Shown here piece by piece: positions 57,044-64,000 of a stretch of DNA of 64,000 nucleotides (position 1 is the stretch's first letter; every line of letters starts with the position of its first letter). A program made the translations under genes and the position numbers. Below the pieces are notes generated by a model. The model was not told the DNA's origin. It made no database searches and saw only the letters and a program-made list of their open reading frames with translations. Source of the DNA: a virus; IMG/VR virus record IMGVR_UViG_3300045971_000674, positions 62,001 to 126,000 of that record. The stretch is one strand, 5' to 3'.

Positions 57044-57592
57044 TCAGTCGGCCACCTTCACTACCAGGTTGTCCTTGTCCAACCTGGAGAAGATCTCCTT
57101 GAGGATGGCCACCGACAACTCGAAGAGGGCGATGTTGTGCCGCTCGTCCCGATGCCCAGCCACGTTCAGGGTGCCGATCTCCTGCTCCTTGATCCAGCAG
57201 ACAGCGTCATGGATCTTGGCCTCGATGGCTGCGTCAAAGGCAGCGCCCTTGGCCTCAAGCGGTAGGAAGAACTCGAAGAGCGGTTTGCCATTCGCAAGTG
57301 TCTGGTTGATGGTCAACCTGGTGCCAGGCGTCTCACGATCGTAGTAGATGATGAGCGTGCCATCAGCCTGTTTGATGTTCTTGATGGTGCGGGGACGGTA
57401 GTCGCTGTCACCGTCTTCGAGCAGACCAAAACACTGGAGGAGCGGGTTGGCGCCGCGATCTGTCTTCCAGCCCTTCGGAGCATGTCCGGCCGTGGAGATG
57501 CCAGACTGGAAGGCAGCCACGAGAGCAGCTTGATCCACACCAGTCTGACCGCCAGAGATGACCTCGCTGAGGCCGTAGTACTTGAACTTCAT
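57044..57592 (-). CDS. SLOG-family protein (YspA/putative molybdenum carrier type)
   Basis: 182 residues. [17 protein letters not shown] (residues 11-27), [15 protein letters not shown] and the later [15 protein letters not shown] match the Rossmann-like SLOG proteins once annotated as molybdenum cofactor carriers. SLOG members bind or process nucleotide-derived signals, including NAD/ADP-ribose products. It lies just upstream of kptA. ATGA overlap with the DnaJ stop. Confidence 0.8.
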   Translation of the reverse strand: MKFKYYGLSEVISGGQTGVDQAALVAAFQSGISTAGHAPKGWKTDRGANPLLQCFGLLEDGDSDYRPRTIKNIKQADGTLIIYYDRETPGTRLTINQTLANGKPLFEFFLPLEAKGAAFDAAIEAKIHDAVCWIKEQEIGTLNVAGHRDERHNIALFELSVAILKEIFSRLDKDNLVVKVAD

Positions 57593-58509
57593 ACCTTCAC
57601 ATCGATCTTCTCGGGGCCAGGGCGGGTGATGGCCTCGAGATCCTCGACCTTGGCGCGGTCTAGTTTGTCGGGTGTCGTGAAGATTGGGTCGACACGTACG
57701 TAGAGGTCGGCGCGACCATTCTCTGGCCGTTGGTACTCGTGCAACCAGTTGAAGTACCCCTTGCCCTTGACGCGTAGGCGTTGCACTGGGTTGAAACCAC
57801 CAGGAAGACGGACCTGGTACTCATCACCAAGGAAGTCCTTGACCTTGATCCAACCGCCGAGGATCAGATCAAGCGCATCGGTCTGGACAGACGTTTCGAC
57901 ATCGCCCGTCTCGAGCACTGCCACCTGCTTGCCGTCGATGACCTTGACATTGAAGCCGCACTCAGTCGGGTCCTTCACTCGGAAGTTCGGATCGACGATG
58001 CGAGTGATGACGATGATCTGCAGGTTCTCGTCGATGTCGTGCACAGTCTTGAACCCGGTCGGCGTGCCGGGTTTGACCTTGAGCTGCATCTGCTTGCCCT
58101 GCATGTCGATGGAGACCTCGAAGCCCTTGTAGGCATCTGCGAGGGTGACACGTGCGTTGAACTCGGCCTGCTGCTTGAACTGCCGAAAATGGCCGTCCAT
58201 GCCACGCGCCCGCCGAAGCTGATCGAGGATGTCACTCATCTCAGAGGGGTTGGCTTGGCGGAAAGCGGCTTGCTGGAAGCCATGGCCATGCTGGTCGTAT
58301 GCAACCCTCTTTGGTCCATCCGAAAGTATCTCGTAGGCCTCCTTGGCCTCCTTGAACTTGGCTTCGTGCTTGTTCTTCTCGTCATCAGGCAAGGATTGAT
58401 GCTTGTCCGGGTGATGCACAGACGAAAGCTTGCGATAGGCCTTCTTGATGTCTTCTTCGGTGGCCGTCTTGGTTACACCGAGGACTTCATAGAAATCTCG
58501 TTTGGTCAT
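57589..58509 (-). CDS. dnaJ: DnaJ-like co-chaperone without zinc finger
   Basis: 306 residues. J domain [20 protein letters not shown] with HPD in SVHHPDKHQ, a short Gly/Gln/Phe linker, and C-terminal substrate-binding strands, including [10 protein letters not shown] and RLRVKGKGY. No CxxCxGxG repeats, as in CbpA-type proteins. Likely recruits host DnaK for phage protein folding or to hijack it. Confidence 0.93.
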   Translation of the reverse strand: MTKRDFYEVLGVTKTATEEDIKKAYRKLSSVHHPDKHQSLPDDEKNKHEAKFKEAKEAYEILSDGPKRVAYDQHGHGFQQAAFRQANPSEMSDILDQLRRARGMDGHFRQFKQQAEFNARVTLADAYKGFEVSIDMQGKQMQLKVKPGTPTGFKTVHDIDENLQIIVITRIVDPNFRVKDPTECGFNVKVIDGKQVAVLETGDVETSVQTDALDLILGGWIKVKDFLGDEYQVRLPGGFNPVQRLRVKGKGYFNWLHEYQRPENGRADLYVRVDPIFTTPDKLDRAKVEDLEAITRPGPEKIDVKV

Positions 58510-58510
58510 G

Positions 58511-58816
58511 TCAGATCTCGATCGTGATGGTCTTGTTCACCTGAACAGGTTTCATCAGGACGATCTTGAACGCCTTCGGCGTATGCCACTGCGACTCCTT
58601 GGACTTCTCCTCCGCCCTGAGCCAGGCAAGAGCCTCTTCCCGAGTTCCGAGCCGTACGATCTTGATCCATGGAGATGTGCTGAAGCCGCCACCCTCGCGC
58701 TCGGAGTAACCATCGTGTGTGGTGACGGTGTCGTTCACGAGCGCGTAGTAGCACTCGGCATCATCGAGAAGTTCCACCTTGTTGGGGTTCTCTTTGTAGA
58801 ATGTGTCCATGCTCAT
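58511..58816 (-). CDS. Hypothetical protein
   Basis: 101 residues (start at 58816 or, two codons later, 58810). Beta-rich with a helical [16 protein letters not shown]. One base behind the release-factor-like gene stop spacing. No family assigned. Confidence 0.66.
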   Translation of the reverse strand: MSMDTFYKENPNKVELLDDAECYYALVNDTVTTHDGYSEREGGGFSTSPWIKIVRLGTREEALAWLRAEEKSKESQWHTPKAFKIVLMKPVQVNKTITIEI

Positions 58817-58817
58817 G

Positions 58818-59231
58818 TTAGCGTCCCGCTGTCAGGTTTTCAGGATCGATGTCCAAAGGACCGTCTAGAGGATATTCTACCCACTTTCCGTCCTGTCGGA
58901 CTTCCATCCGCAGGTTCCATGGGTTCATGCCATCCTCGACGGCACGGTCAATCTCGTCCAGCACGCCGAGCTTCTTCCAGCACTCACGACGGTGCCATTC
59001 CTTGAACACCTTGGTCCCGCACATCTTCACGAAGGCGTCGGACTTGTTGTCCTTCTGGCTGCGGCCATCTTGAGAGTAGGCCGTAGCTCCACTCGCCTTG
59101 TGCGTGCAGTGAACTGCGGTCAGTGACTTATTGCGTGCCTGCCCACCTGCGCCCTGCCCATGGGAGTATGCCCAGGTGCAGTCTGCTGCAGTGACCGAGA
59201 ACAAGAGCTCGCGCTTCTTAGTAGTACTCAT
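58818..59231 (-). CDS. RF-1-domain (GGQ) peptidyl-tRNA hydrolase-like protein
   Basis: 137 residues. SHGQGAGGQARNKSL (Gly29-Gly30-Gln31), AVHCTHKASG and DGRSQKDNKSDAF match the catalytic domain of release factors and of ArfB/ICT1/PrfH-type ribosome-rescue proteins. There is no codon-recognition domain, and the C-terminal tail is acidic rather than the basic ArfB tail. Probably frees peptides from stalled or damaged ribosomes. Confidence 0.82.
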   Translation of the reverse strand: MSTTKKRELLFSVTAADCTWAYSHGQGAGGQARNKSLTAVHCTHKASGATAYSQDGRSQKDNKSDAFVKMCGTKVFKEWHRRECWKKLGVLDEIDRAVEDGMNPWNLRMEVRQDGKWVEYPLDGPLDIDPENLTAGR

Positions 59232-59346
59232 ACTTGTTGATGAACTCGTGCTTGGTGTCAGGGTCAGCCCACCAACTGTATAGGGTAAACGCCAAGCCGA
59301 TCAAACAGCCGACAACGATACCAAAGAGGATGACGTCGTGGGTCAT
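59218..59346 (-). CDS. 42-residue membrane protein
   Basis: Single hydrophobic helix at residues ~5-25 and a charged tail ending KHEFINKYEYY. ATG overlaps the upstream stop; its own end overlaps the GGQ gene by 14 bases. Confidence 0.6.
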   Translation of the reverse strand: MTHDVILFGIVVGCLIGLAFTLYSWWADPDTKHEFINKYEYY

Positions 59347-59798
59347 GTGAGGTGCTTTCGGATTATGGCGTAGATCTCGGGCTCGATTTCTTTCCAAGCC
59401 TCCCACGCCTTGATGAGGCTCTCGTGTTCCTGCTTGATGTGCTTGAGGGCGACTGGCGTCTTGCCATCCTCTTGATAGATGATTATATCACCATCGCGCC
59501 GATAAGACATGGGCTTTGTGCTGATCGTGTAGGTCTCTTCACGGACTTGGTCAAGGATTGCCCCAGGGTCCTTCAGTGACAAGTCAGGTAGGCGATCAGG
59601 GCCTTGCTTCAGCCCACGCACAAAGGTCAGGGGCTTCTCACTGTCCCTGTAGGAGTACGTAAAGCCAACCACTGGTAGGTATTGCTCGGAACTGAGGTAC
59701 CATCGCTCGTTGAAGAAGGGATCGCCCACCTCTACAAGCTGCGATAGATCAAGCCGCTTGCCCATGAATGTGGCATGCCACAGGGGGGAGGAGATCAT
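59343..59798 (-). CDS. Hypothetical protein
   Basis: 151 residues from ATG 59798, overlapping the gene ahead by 4 bases. N-terminal WHATFMGKRLDLSQL and a C-terminal helix; no recognised family. Confidence 0.66.
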   Translation of the reverse strand: MISSPLWHATFMGKRLDLSQLVEVGDPFFNERWYLSSEQYLPVVGFTYSYRDSEKPLTFVRGLKQGPDRLPDLSLKDPGAILDQVREETYTISTKPMSYRRDGDIIIYQEDGKTPVALKHIKQEHESLIKAWEAWKEIEPEIYAIIRKHLT

Positions 59799-60256
59799 GG
59801 GATGAACGTCACGCCAGCAGGGTAGGAGCCGAGAGATGGTGTCCAATGGGCCGAGGCGCCCTCCTGCCGGACTGGGACCTTTCGTCCAAGCCTACGCAGC
59901 TCGGTGATCGCCTCATCCTTCGTGATGCGGATGCGGAAGTACTTATCACAGCGCTCGCCGTTGAACCGACCCGGCTCTGCCCTTTGACGCTCCCACATCA
60001 CTTGCGTCTTCGCGAGTTCTGAAAGGCAGCGCTGAACGTGGCCACGCCGACCAAGCGACGAGGGCTTCTTCTGGCCAGCGCCAGACCAACTCCACCGGCG
60101 AGTGATCTGCTTGATTTGCGGATTTCCGAGGACCTGCGGTGCGTCGATCGCAAGTGTGATTCGGCTAAGCGCGACCACGGTGCGGCCGAGCGCCGCATAC
60201 TCGAGAACGTACACGCGGACTTTCTCGAGCAGGTCAAGGGGACGGCGGGCGCTCAT
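59795..60256 (-). CDS. Hypothetical basic protein
   Basis: 153 residues, Arg-rich. A possible winged-helix-like stretch (LGRRGHVQRCLSELAKTQV) suggests nucleic-acid binding, unproven. Overlaps both neighbours. Confidence 0.66.
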   Translation of the reverse strand: MSARRPLDLLEKVRVYVLEYAALGRTVVALSRITLAIDAPQVLGNPQIKQITRRWSWSGAGQKKPSSLGRRGHVQRCLSELAKTQVMWERQRAEPGRFNGERCDKYFRIRITKDEAITELRRLGRKVPVRQEGASAHWTPSLGSYPAGVTFIP

Positions 60257-60570
60257 ATGAAGGGGCGAGGGTTGGGTTGGGACTCGTACGTGTAGCTCTT
60301 GCCGATGGTGATGCCAAGGAAGGTCACGCTCTGCAGCGTGTGGCCGTCGTAGTAGGTGTCCTCATACCCGAACCAACCGAAGATCTTGGGCTGGAAGCAG
60401 GCGAAAACTTCCCACTGCTCGAGGATCTCCCACTCCTGGTTGTCGAAGTGCTCGTTGTTGAACCGCTCCCACTCCCATTTCCAGATGAAGTGGAGCCGGC
60501 CGAAGTGCGTGTAAAACGACTTCTGCGGTAATTCCAGCGGACTCAGCGGCAGGGGCAGCGGCTTAGACAT
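60253..60570 (-). CDS. Hypothetical aromatic-rich protein
   Basis: 105 residues, very rich in Trp, Phe and Tyr (FIWKWEWERFNN). Pro/Leu-rich start. Overlaps the topoisomerase gene by 8 bases. Unknown function. Confidence 0.68.
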   Translation of the reverse strand: MSKPLPLPLSPLELPQKSFYTHFGRLHFIWKWEWERFNNEHFDNQEWEILEQWEVFACFQPKIFGWFGYEDTYYDGHTLQSVTFLGITIGKSYTYESQPNPRPFI

Positions 60571-61918
60571 TGATCGCCTTCAACTCGCGGCGGTACATGT
60601 CGGTCGCGGTATCGGACTCCATCGCGGCGAGCTGGGCCTTGAGGTCGGCCAGCTTGGACTCGAGCTCAGCGATCTTGTCCTTGGTCAGGTTCCAGATCGC
60701 CATGGCCAGCAGGCGCTCGTAGTCGACGAAGTCGTTCTCGAGCATGATCGCGATCAGGTCCTTCTTGCCCGTGTCCTTGAAGCGCTGTGCATTCTTGAGG
60801 TAGAAGCGGATGAAGCGCACGACTTCGGAGGCGAAGCGGACTTGCTCCTTCAGGTCAGCGATGATGTGCTGCCGACGCTTCTCCATCATCTCGAGCCGCC
60901 ACGGAATGAAGGCCTCGACGATGGCTTCGGCGGACTCGAACCGTTCGAGCACTCCGTCGACGTTCCACAGCGTGAAGTTCTCGGTGTCGCGGGACACGAT
61001 GCCGAACTTCTTGTAGAGCTCCTCGATGGGCAGCGCCGTGGTGGAGCGCGGGCACTGAATCTCGAAGTCGAATGCCTCTTCGGTCGAGCGGTCGTCGTAG
61101 CCCTTGATGAACTCGAGGTCCTCGAGCTTGTTGAGGCGTGCCTTGTACTGGTCGAGGAAGGTGCCGATCGGCAGCTCGGTCACTCGGATCGTGGTGCTGT
61201 TGACCACCTCAAGCTTGCCCGTGATCACGATCTGGCCTTCGGCATTGCGCTCGATGGTGCCGTTGAAGCCGTTGAACCACGGTACCAAACTGCCGGACTT
61301 GAGGCGCTTGCCGTCCAGGACTTGGAGGCAGGCCTTGACGAGGTCCTTCGGGTTGTAGGCCATGATCAAGCACGCGTGGCCGGTGCCGGTACCGACTGCA
61401 CCATTGAGCAGCGGAATCGGCAGCAGGGGTGCGTACGTGATGGGCTCGATCTTCTCGCCGTCGGTCTCGTGATGTTCGAGGATGGCGTCATCGGCCTTGG
61501 GGAAGAGGGTGCGGAAGTGGGGCGAGAGCTTCGTCTCGATGTAACGTGCAGCAGCTGCATCGGGTGTGAGGCGCGAACCGAACTGTCCTTCCGGCAGGAA
61601 CACGTTCATGTTGTTCGAGCCGGGATACTTGTTCGCGAGTCCGACGATGGCACCTGCCATGGAGCCGGTACCGTGGTGGTAGTCGGTGGATGCCGCGATC
61701 GCAGCAGCCAGACGTTCGACGGAGAGCAGACCCGCGTTCTCGCCACGGAGGAGAGTGCCGTAGATGGCCTTCCGTTGGGAGACCTTCAGACCGTCGGTGA
61801 TGATGGGGATGGAGCGACGGTTGTCAGCGAGCGAGAACTCCTTGAACGCTGTGTTGAAGAAGTGTCGAGCCGGAATGCGGCGGACCTTGAGATTGCCGGT
61901 GTCGGTAGTGTGCTTCAT
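60563..61918 (-). CDS. 52: DNA topoisomerase II medium subunit (T4 gp52 type)
   Basis: 451 residues (442 in T4). The DNA-cleaving subunit: SIPIITDGLKVSQRK at the start, the catalytic tyrosine in AAARYIETKL, and a C-terminal coiled-coil-rich part. Works with the large subunit encoded at the window end to relax and untangle phage DNA. The TATAAT at 61925-61930 is 6 bases before the ATG, with no Shine-Dalgarno. Confidence 0.95.
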   Translation of the reverse strand: MKHTTDTGNLKVRRIPARHFFNTAFKEFSLADNRRSIPIITDGLKVSQRKAIYGTLLRGENAGLLSVERLAAAIAASTDYHHGTGSMAGAIVGLANKYPGSNNMNVFLPEGQFGSRLTPDAAAARYIETKLSPHFRTLFPKADDAILEHHETDGEKIEPITYAPLLPIPLLNGAVGTGTGHACLIMAYNPKDLVKACLQVLDGKRLKSGSLVPWFNGFNGTIERNAEGQIVITGKLEVVNSTTIRVTELPIGTFLDQYKARLNKLEDLEFIKGYDDRSTEEAFDFEIQCPRSTTALPIEELYKKFGIVSRDTENFTLWNVDGVLERFESAEAIVEAFIPWRLEMMEKRRQHIIADLKEQVRFASEVVRFIRFYLKNAQRFKDTGKKDLIAIMLENDFVDYERLLAMAIWNLTKDKIAELESKLADLKAQLAAMESDTATDMYRRELKAINV

Positions 61919-61924
61919 GTTGCT

Positions 61925-61967
61925 ATTATACCACGCTTAGGACGTGGCGTGTTGCAAGAGTTGTAAC
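61925..61967 (-). promoter_or_regulatory. Early promoter abutting the gp52 start
   Basis: TATAAT at 61925-61930 and a GTTAC box at 61963-61967; the ATG follows after 6 bases. Confidence 0.6.
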
Positions 61968-62155
61968 CGACGGGAAGACCAGCCCGAGCCAGGGCTGACC
62001 CATTGACCGTTCTCCCACACGTGCCAGATATCCGTCTTCTGCCAGCATTCCACGGGGTGGTCGATCACCGTGTTGTAGTGCAGGCCGTGTGTCAGCCTGT
62101 AGTAGTCGACCTGTCCATAGAACTCGGCGTGATGAGTCGCATCTGTTGGAATCAT
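61937..62155 (-). CDS. Small hypothetical protein
   Basis: 72 residues from MIPTDATHHAEFYG, 2 bases after the preceding stop; rich in His, Tyr and Trp. Contains the upstream part of the gp52 promoter in its last codons. Unknown. Confidence 0.64.
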   Translation of the reverse strand: MIPTDATHHAEFYGQVDYYRLTHGLHYNTVIDHPVECWQKTDIWHVWENGQWVSPGSGWSSRRLQLLQHATS

Positions 62156-62157
62156 GG

Positions 62158-62874
62158 TCAGTTCGGCGCAGCGCCACCAGTGCCTTGCCACTTGTACAGA
62201 GGAACGAGCTTCCGGCTGGCGCCGTCCCAGTTCACACTGTGACACCACTTTGTGGTCTCAGGCGTGCTCGGCTTCGCGCACGCGGTCACGAACTCGGCCT
62301 CGATCGCCTTGATGCGGGCACGAAGAGCCAGGCTCCGATCTTGCGCGTCGGTGAACGCTGCGAAGTTCCGCTTCATCTCGGCGTCGATCTGGGCGATCCG
62401 CGCGTTCTGCTTCAGGATCACGGCGTTCACCGGATCAACGTTCACTTTGTTCCAGTCCTTCGTGAACTGTTCCCACCAAGCGATCTTCGCGGTGCGCCAG
62501 ACATCAAGGTTCGCCTTGTCAGACACGCACCTGTTGTACTGGTCCATCTCGGTCTCGCGATTGAACTGGCGACCACAGCGGGTGTTGTACTCGGCGACGG
62601 CGCCCGCCACTTCCTGCTCGAGCGGCGCCTTCACTGTCCGTTCGACGTTCGCGATCGCAGTTGCCAGCGCGGTCTTCTTCTGCGTCTGGTCGGCGATGTA
62701 CACGTCGTACTCCTTCTTGAGTCCGATGTTCGCGTCAGTCGTTGCCGACATCGTCGCGTTCAGACCAGGCAGCTCAGCGACAGCCGAGTCGAGTTCGGAA
62801 CCAAGGCTGGCGAGACCCTGTGCGTGTGCCGAGACTGAGAGCAGCAGGGCCGCAAGACCAACAGAGAGCTTCAT
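62158..62874 (-). CDS. Exported coiled-coil protein
   Basis: 238 residues. Signal peptide of ~18 residues ending SAHA|Q; mature protein is mostly long helix with heptad-like pattern, four Cys, and a C-terminal globular end. Predicted periplasmic. Overlaps the upstream Pro-rich gene (ATGA). A spanin-like or envelope role is possible; no spanin partner motif is clear. Confidence 0.78.
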   Translation of the reverse strand: MKLSVGLAALLLSVSAHAQGLASLGSELDSAVAELPGLNATMSATTDANIGLKKEYDVYIADQTQKKTALATAIANVERTVKAPLEQEVAGAVAEYNTRCGRQFNRETEMDQYNRCVSDKANLDVWRTAKIAWWEQFTKDWNKVNVDPVNAVILKQNARIAQIDAEMKRNFAAFTDAQDRSLALRARIKAIEAEFVTACAKPSTPETTKWCHSVNWDGASRKLVPLYKWQGTGGAAPN

Positions 62875-63098
62875 TGGTTCACCTTTTCAGGCACGAGGCG
62901 GATTGGCGTCGAGGCAGCGCGTGCCGGCACTGCTTTGATTGGCTTCACGATCACTGGGATCGGGGGCGGAGGGGGCGGAGGTGGTGGCGGAGGGAGGATC
63001 GTCACACAGCCAGGTGCGTTCGGGCAGATCAACACGGGTTGAAGCGTCTGCGCGTGCGCTGTGCCGACGAACAGAACACAGAGGATAGCCAGCTTCAT
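62871..63098 (-). CDS. Exported proline-rich protein
   Basis: 75 residues. Signal peptide ending TAHA|Q, two Cys in the mature N-terminus, then eleven consecutive Pro and a Pro/Val/Ile tail. The rigid polyproline rod in the periplasm could span from the membrane to the wall. Coupled by overlaps on both sides. No named family. Confidence 0.75.
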   Translation of the reverse strand: MKLAILCVLFVGTAHAQTLQPVLICPNAPGCVTILPPPPPPPPPPPIPVIVKPIKAVPARAASTPIRLVPEKVNQ

Positions 63099-63424
63099 TT
63101 GATGTCGGCCTCGAGGGCGCCCGTGTCAATCATCTGCTCGGCAGGCCGGCCAGCCTTGAAGATCTTGCCGTTCCACAGCGCGTAGCTGTAGCCTGTCTGC
63201 ATGCAGTAGGTGTAGAGCTCATGCGGTTGCATGATCACGCCAGGCACGAAGATCTGCTTCCAGGTTGGGCGATCCATGGTGATCCAGCGATGGCCTTCGG
63301 CCTTTTGTAGGGCACGCTTCGCATCGAGCAGAGCCTCTTCGGCTTGGTATACGGCCTGCTCGGCGGCCTTTACGGCGGACTCGGCCAAATCGAGCTTGGC
63401 TTGATGTTCAGGGGTACGGCTCAT
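63095..63424 (-). CDS. Hypothetical protein with N-terminal coiled coil
   Basis: 109 residues: residues 8-45 Ala/Glu/Lys helix, then a compact alpha/beta part. ATGA overlap with the topoisomerase large-subunit stop. Unknown. Confidence 0.7.
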   Translation of the reverse strand: MSRTPEHQAKLDLAESAVKAAEQAVYQAEEALLDAKRALQKAEGHRWITMDRPTWKQIFVPGVIMQPHELYTYCMQTGYSYALWNGKIFKAGRPAEQMIDTGALEADIK

Positions 63425-64000
63425 GCGGCCTCCACGATGTAGTCTTCGAAGTTGGCGGCAGGCGTTTCGAGCCAGCCCTTGCGGTCGTCAGCGCGTTCGC
63501 CGTTGAAGGCGAGGTCGACGGCCGAGCGGTCTTCATCGTCGTCCATGGTGATCTGGAAGAGGTACTGGTCCAGGTTCTCCATGTAGGGGATGAAGTCGGG
63601 GGTCTTCGTGGTGCCGAGACCCTTGAAGTAGCGATGTGACCAGCCCTTGGTGCGGCAACCGACGGACTCGGACCAATCGTGGAACTCGCGTTCGGTGAAG
63701 AACTCGAGGACGGACTTGTCCTTCAACGTGACCTTCACGGTCGGCGTGCGGAGGATGTGCACGAAGCCAAGCTTGAACAGCTCCGGCCAGAAGGTGTCGA
63801 AGAGGTTCATCAGCAGGCCAGCGATGTGCGAGCCGTCCACGTCGGCGTCGGTAGCGAAGGCGACCTTACCGAAGTTGAGGTCGAGCAGCGACCGGACGGG
63901 CACGCCGATCTGGAGGCCGATGAGCGTGAGAATCTTTTGGATCTCGTTGGGCTCTGCCTTCTTGCCTTCCTTTTCCTTCTCCTTCCGCTTGTCCAGACCC
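63421..64000 (-). CDS. DNA topoisomerase II large subunit, 5' part cut by window edge (T4 gp39/60 type)
   Basis: The C-terminal ~193 residues are visible; the start lies beyond the window. NEIQKILTLIGLQIG is the usual run before the TOPRIM acidic triad, and FATDADVDGSHIAGLL holds the Asp-x-Asp-x-Asp metal ligands. The large subunit binds ATP and the TOPRIM metal. An apparent start at 63903 is an internal GTG codon. T4 splits this subunit into gp39 and gp60; here at least the TOPRIM end is continuous. Confidence 0.92.
   Translation of the reverse strand, partial: GLDKRKEKEKEGKKAEPNEIQKILTLIGLQIGVPVRSLLDLNFGKVAFATDADVDGSHIAGLLMNLFDTFWPELFKLGFVHILRTPTVKVTLKDKSVLEFFTEREFHDWSESVGCRTKGWSHRYFKGLGTTKTPDFIPYMENLDQYLFQITMDDDEDRSAVDLAFNGERADDRKGWLETPAANFEDYIVEAA

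Noticed and set aside
63421-63903. A separate 160-residue protein starting at 63903
   Set aside because: The codon there is an internal GTG and the frame continues to the window edge with topoisomerase sequence, so it is part of the truncated large subunit.

Overview
This window is a piece of a large lytic tailed phage of the T4 superfamily (myovirus type), cut at both ends inside genes. The evidence is a T4-style replication set (family B DNA polymerase, probable sliding clamp, DnaB-like helicase, DnaG-like primase, RNase H/FEN nuclease, two type II topoisomerase subunits), a phage RNA ligase 1, and about sixteen octamers of the form NNTAAATA, including three perfect TATAAATA copies, the T4 late-promoter sequence. 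They sit in front of genes that look structural. Lipoboxes and cleavable signal peptides indicate a Gram-negative host, which cannot be named from the sequence. Genes are packed tightly, mostly with ATGA or TGATG overlaps, and nearly all lie on the minus strand. No tRNA, insertion sequence or CRISPR array was recognised, and no gene-free stretch exceeds 300 bases.

Layout: 1-3.6 kb holds late genes, including a large ligase-like nucleotidyltransferase whose N-terminus looks like a capsid-targeting peptide. 3.6-14.4 kb is the replication region: helicase, primase, a membrane-anchored transglycosylase, a SemiSWEET-like membrane protein, RNase H, clamp, polymerase and a DsbA-like protein. 14.4-19.4 kb has small unknown genes, a probable virion protein, a receiver-domain protein, a DEDDh exonuclease and a P-loop kinase. 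19.5-26.8 kb contains the main plus-strand island: two late head-peptide-like genes and a tail-to-head operon of a double-AAA MoxR-type ATPase, an HExxH protein and a VWA protein; a tRNA-His guanylyltransferase lies on the other strand. 26.9-32.8 kb is an array of small early genes behind strong repeated promoters. 32.8-54.2 kb mixes fibre genes (PKD, LamG, long repeats, DUF4376 chaperone-like, YiiX-like peptidase), PhoH, RNA ligase 1, tandem lipoproteins and an ADP-ribosyltransferase-like late protein. 54.2-64 kb holds a macro-domain protein, thymidylate synthase, KptA RNA 2'-phosphotransferase, a SLOG protein, DnaJ, a GGQ release-factor-like protein and the topoisomerase subunits with exported proteins between them.

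Three themes stand out. (1) An unusually rich RNA-repair and ADP-ribose tool set: Rnl1, Thg1, KptA, macro domain, SLOG, cyclic-phosphate receiver and GGQ protein. (2) A late-expressed MoxR/metallopeptidase/VWA operon. (3) Several late genes starting with short peptides that match the T4 prohead protease rule (L/I-x-E followed by A/G), suggesting enzymes packaged in the head. Two promoter classes are visible: T4-type late octamers, and sigma70-like early promoters, three of which share an exactly spaced 20-bp upstream block. Several -10 elements abut the start codon, suggesting leaderless messages.
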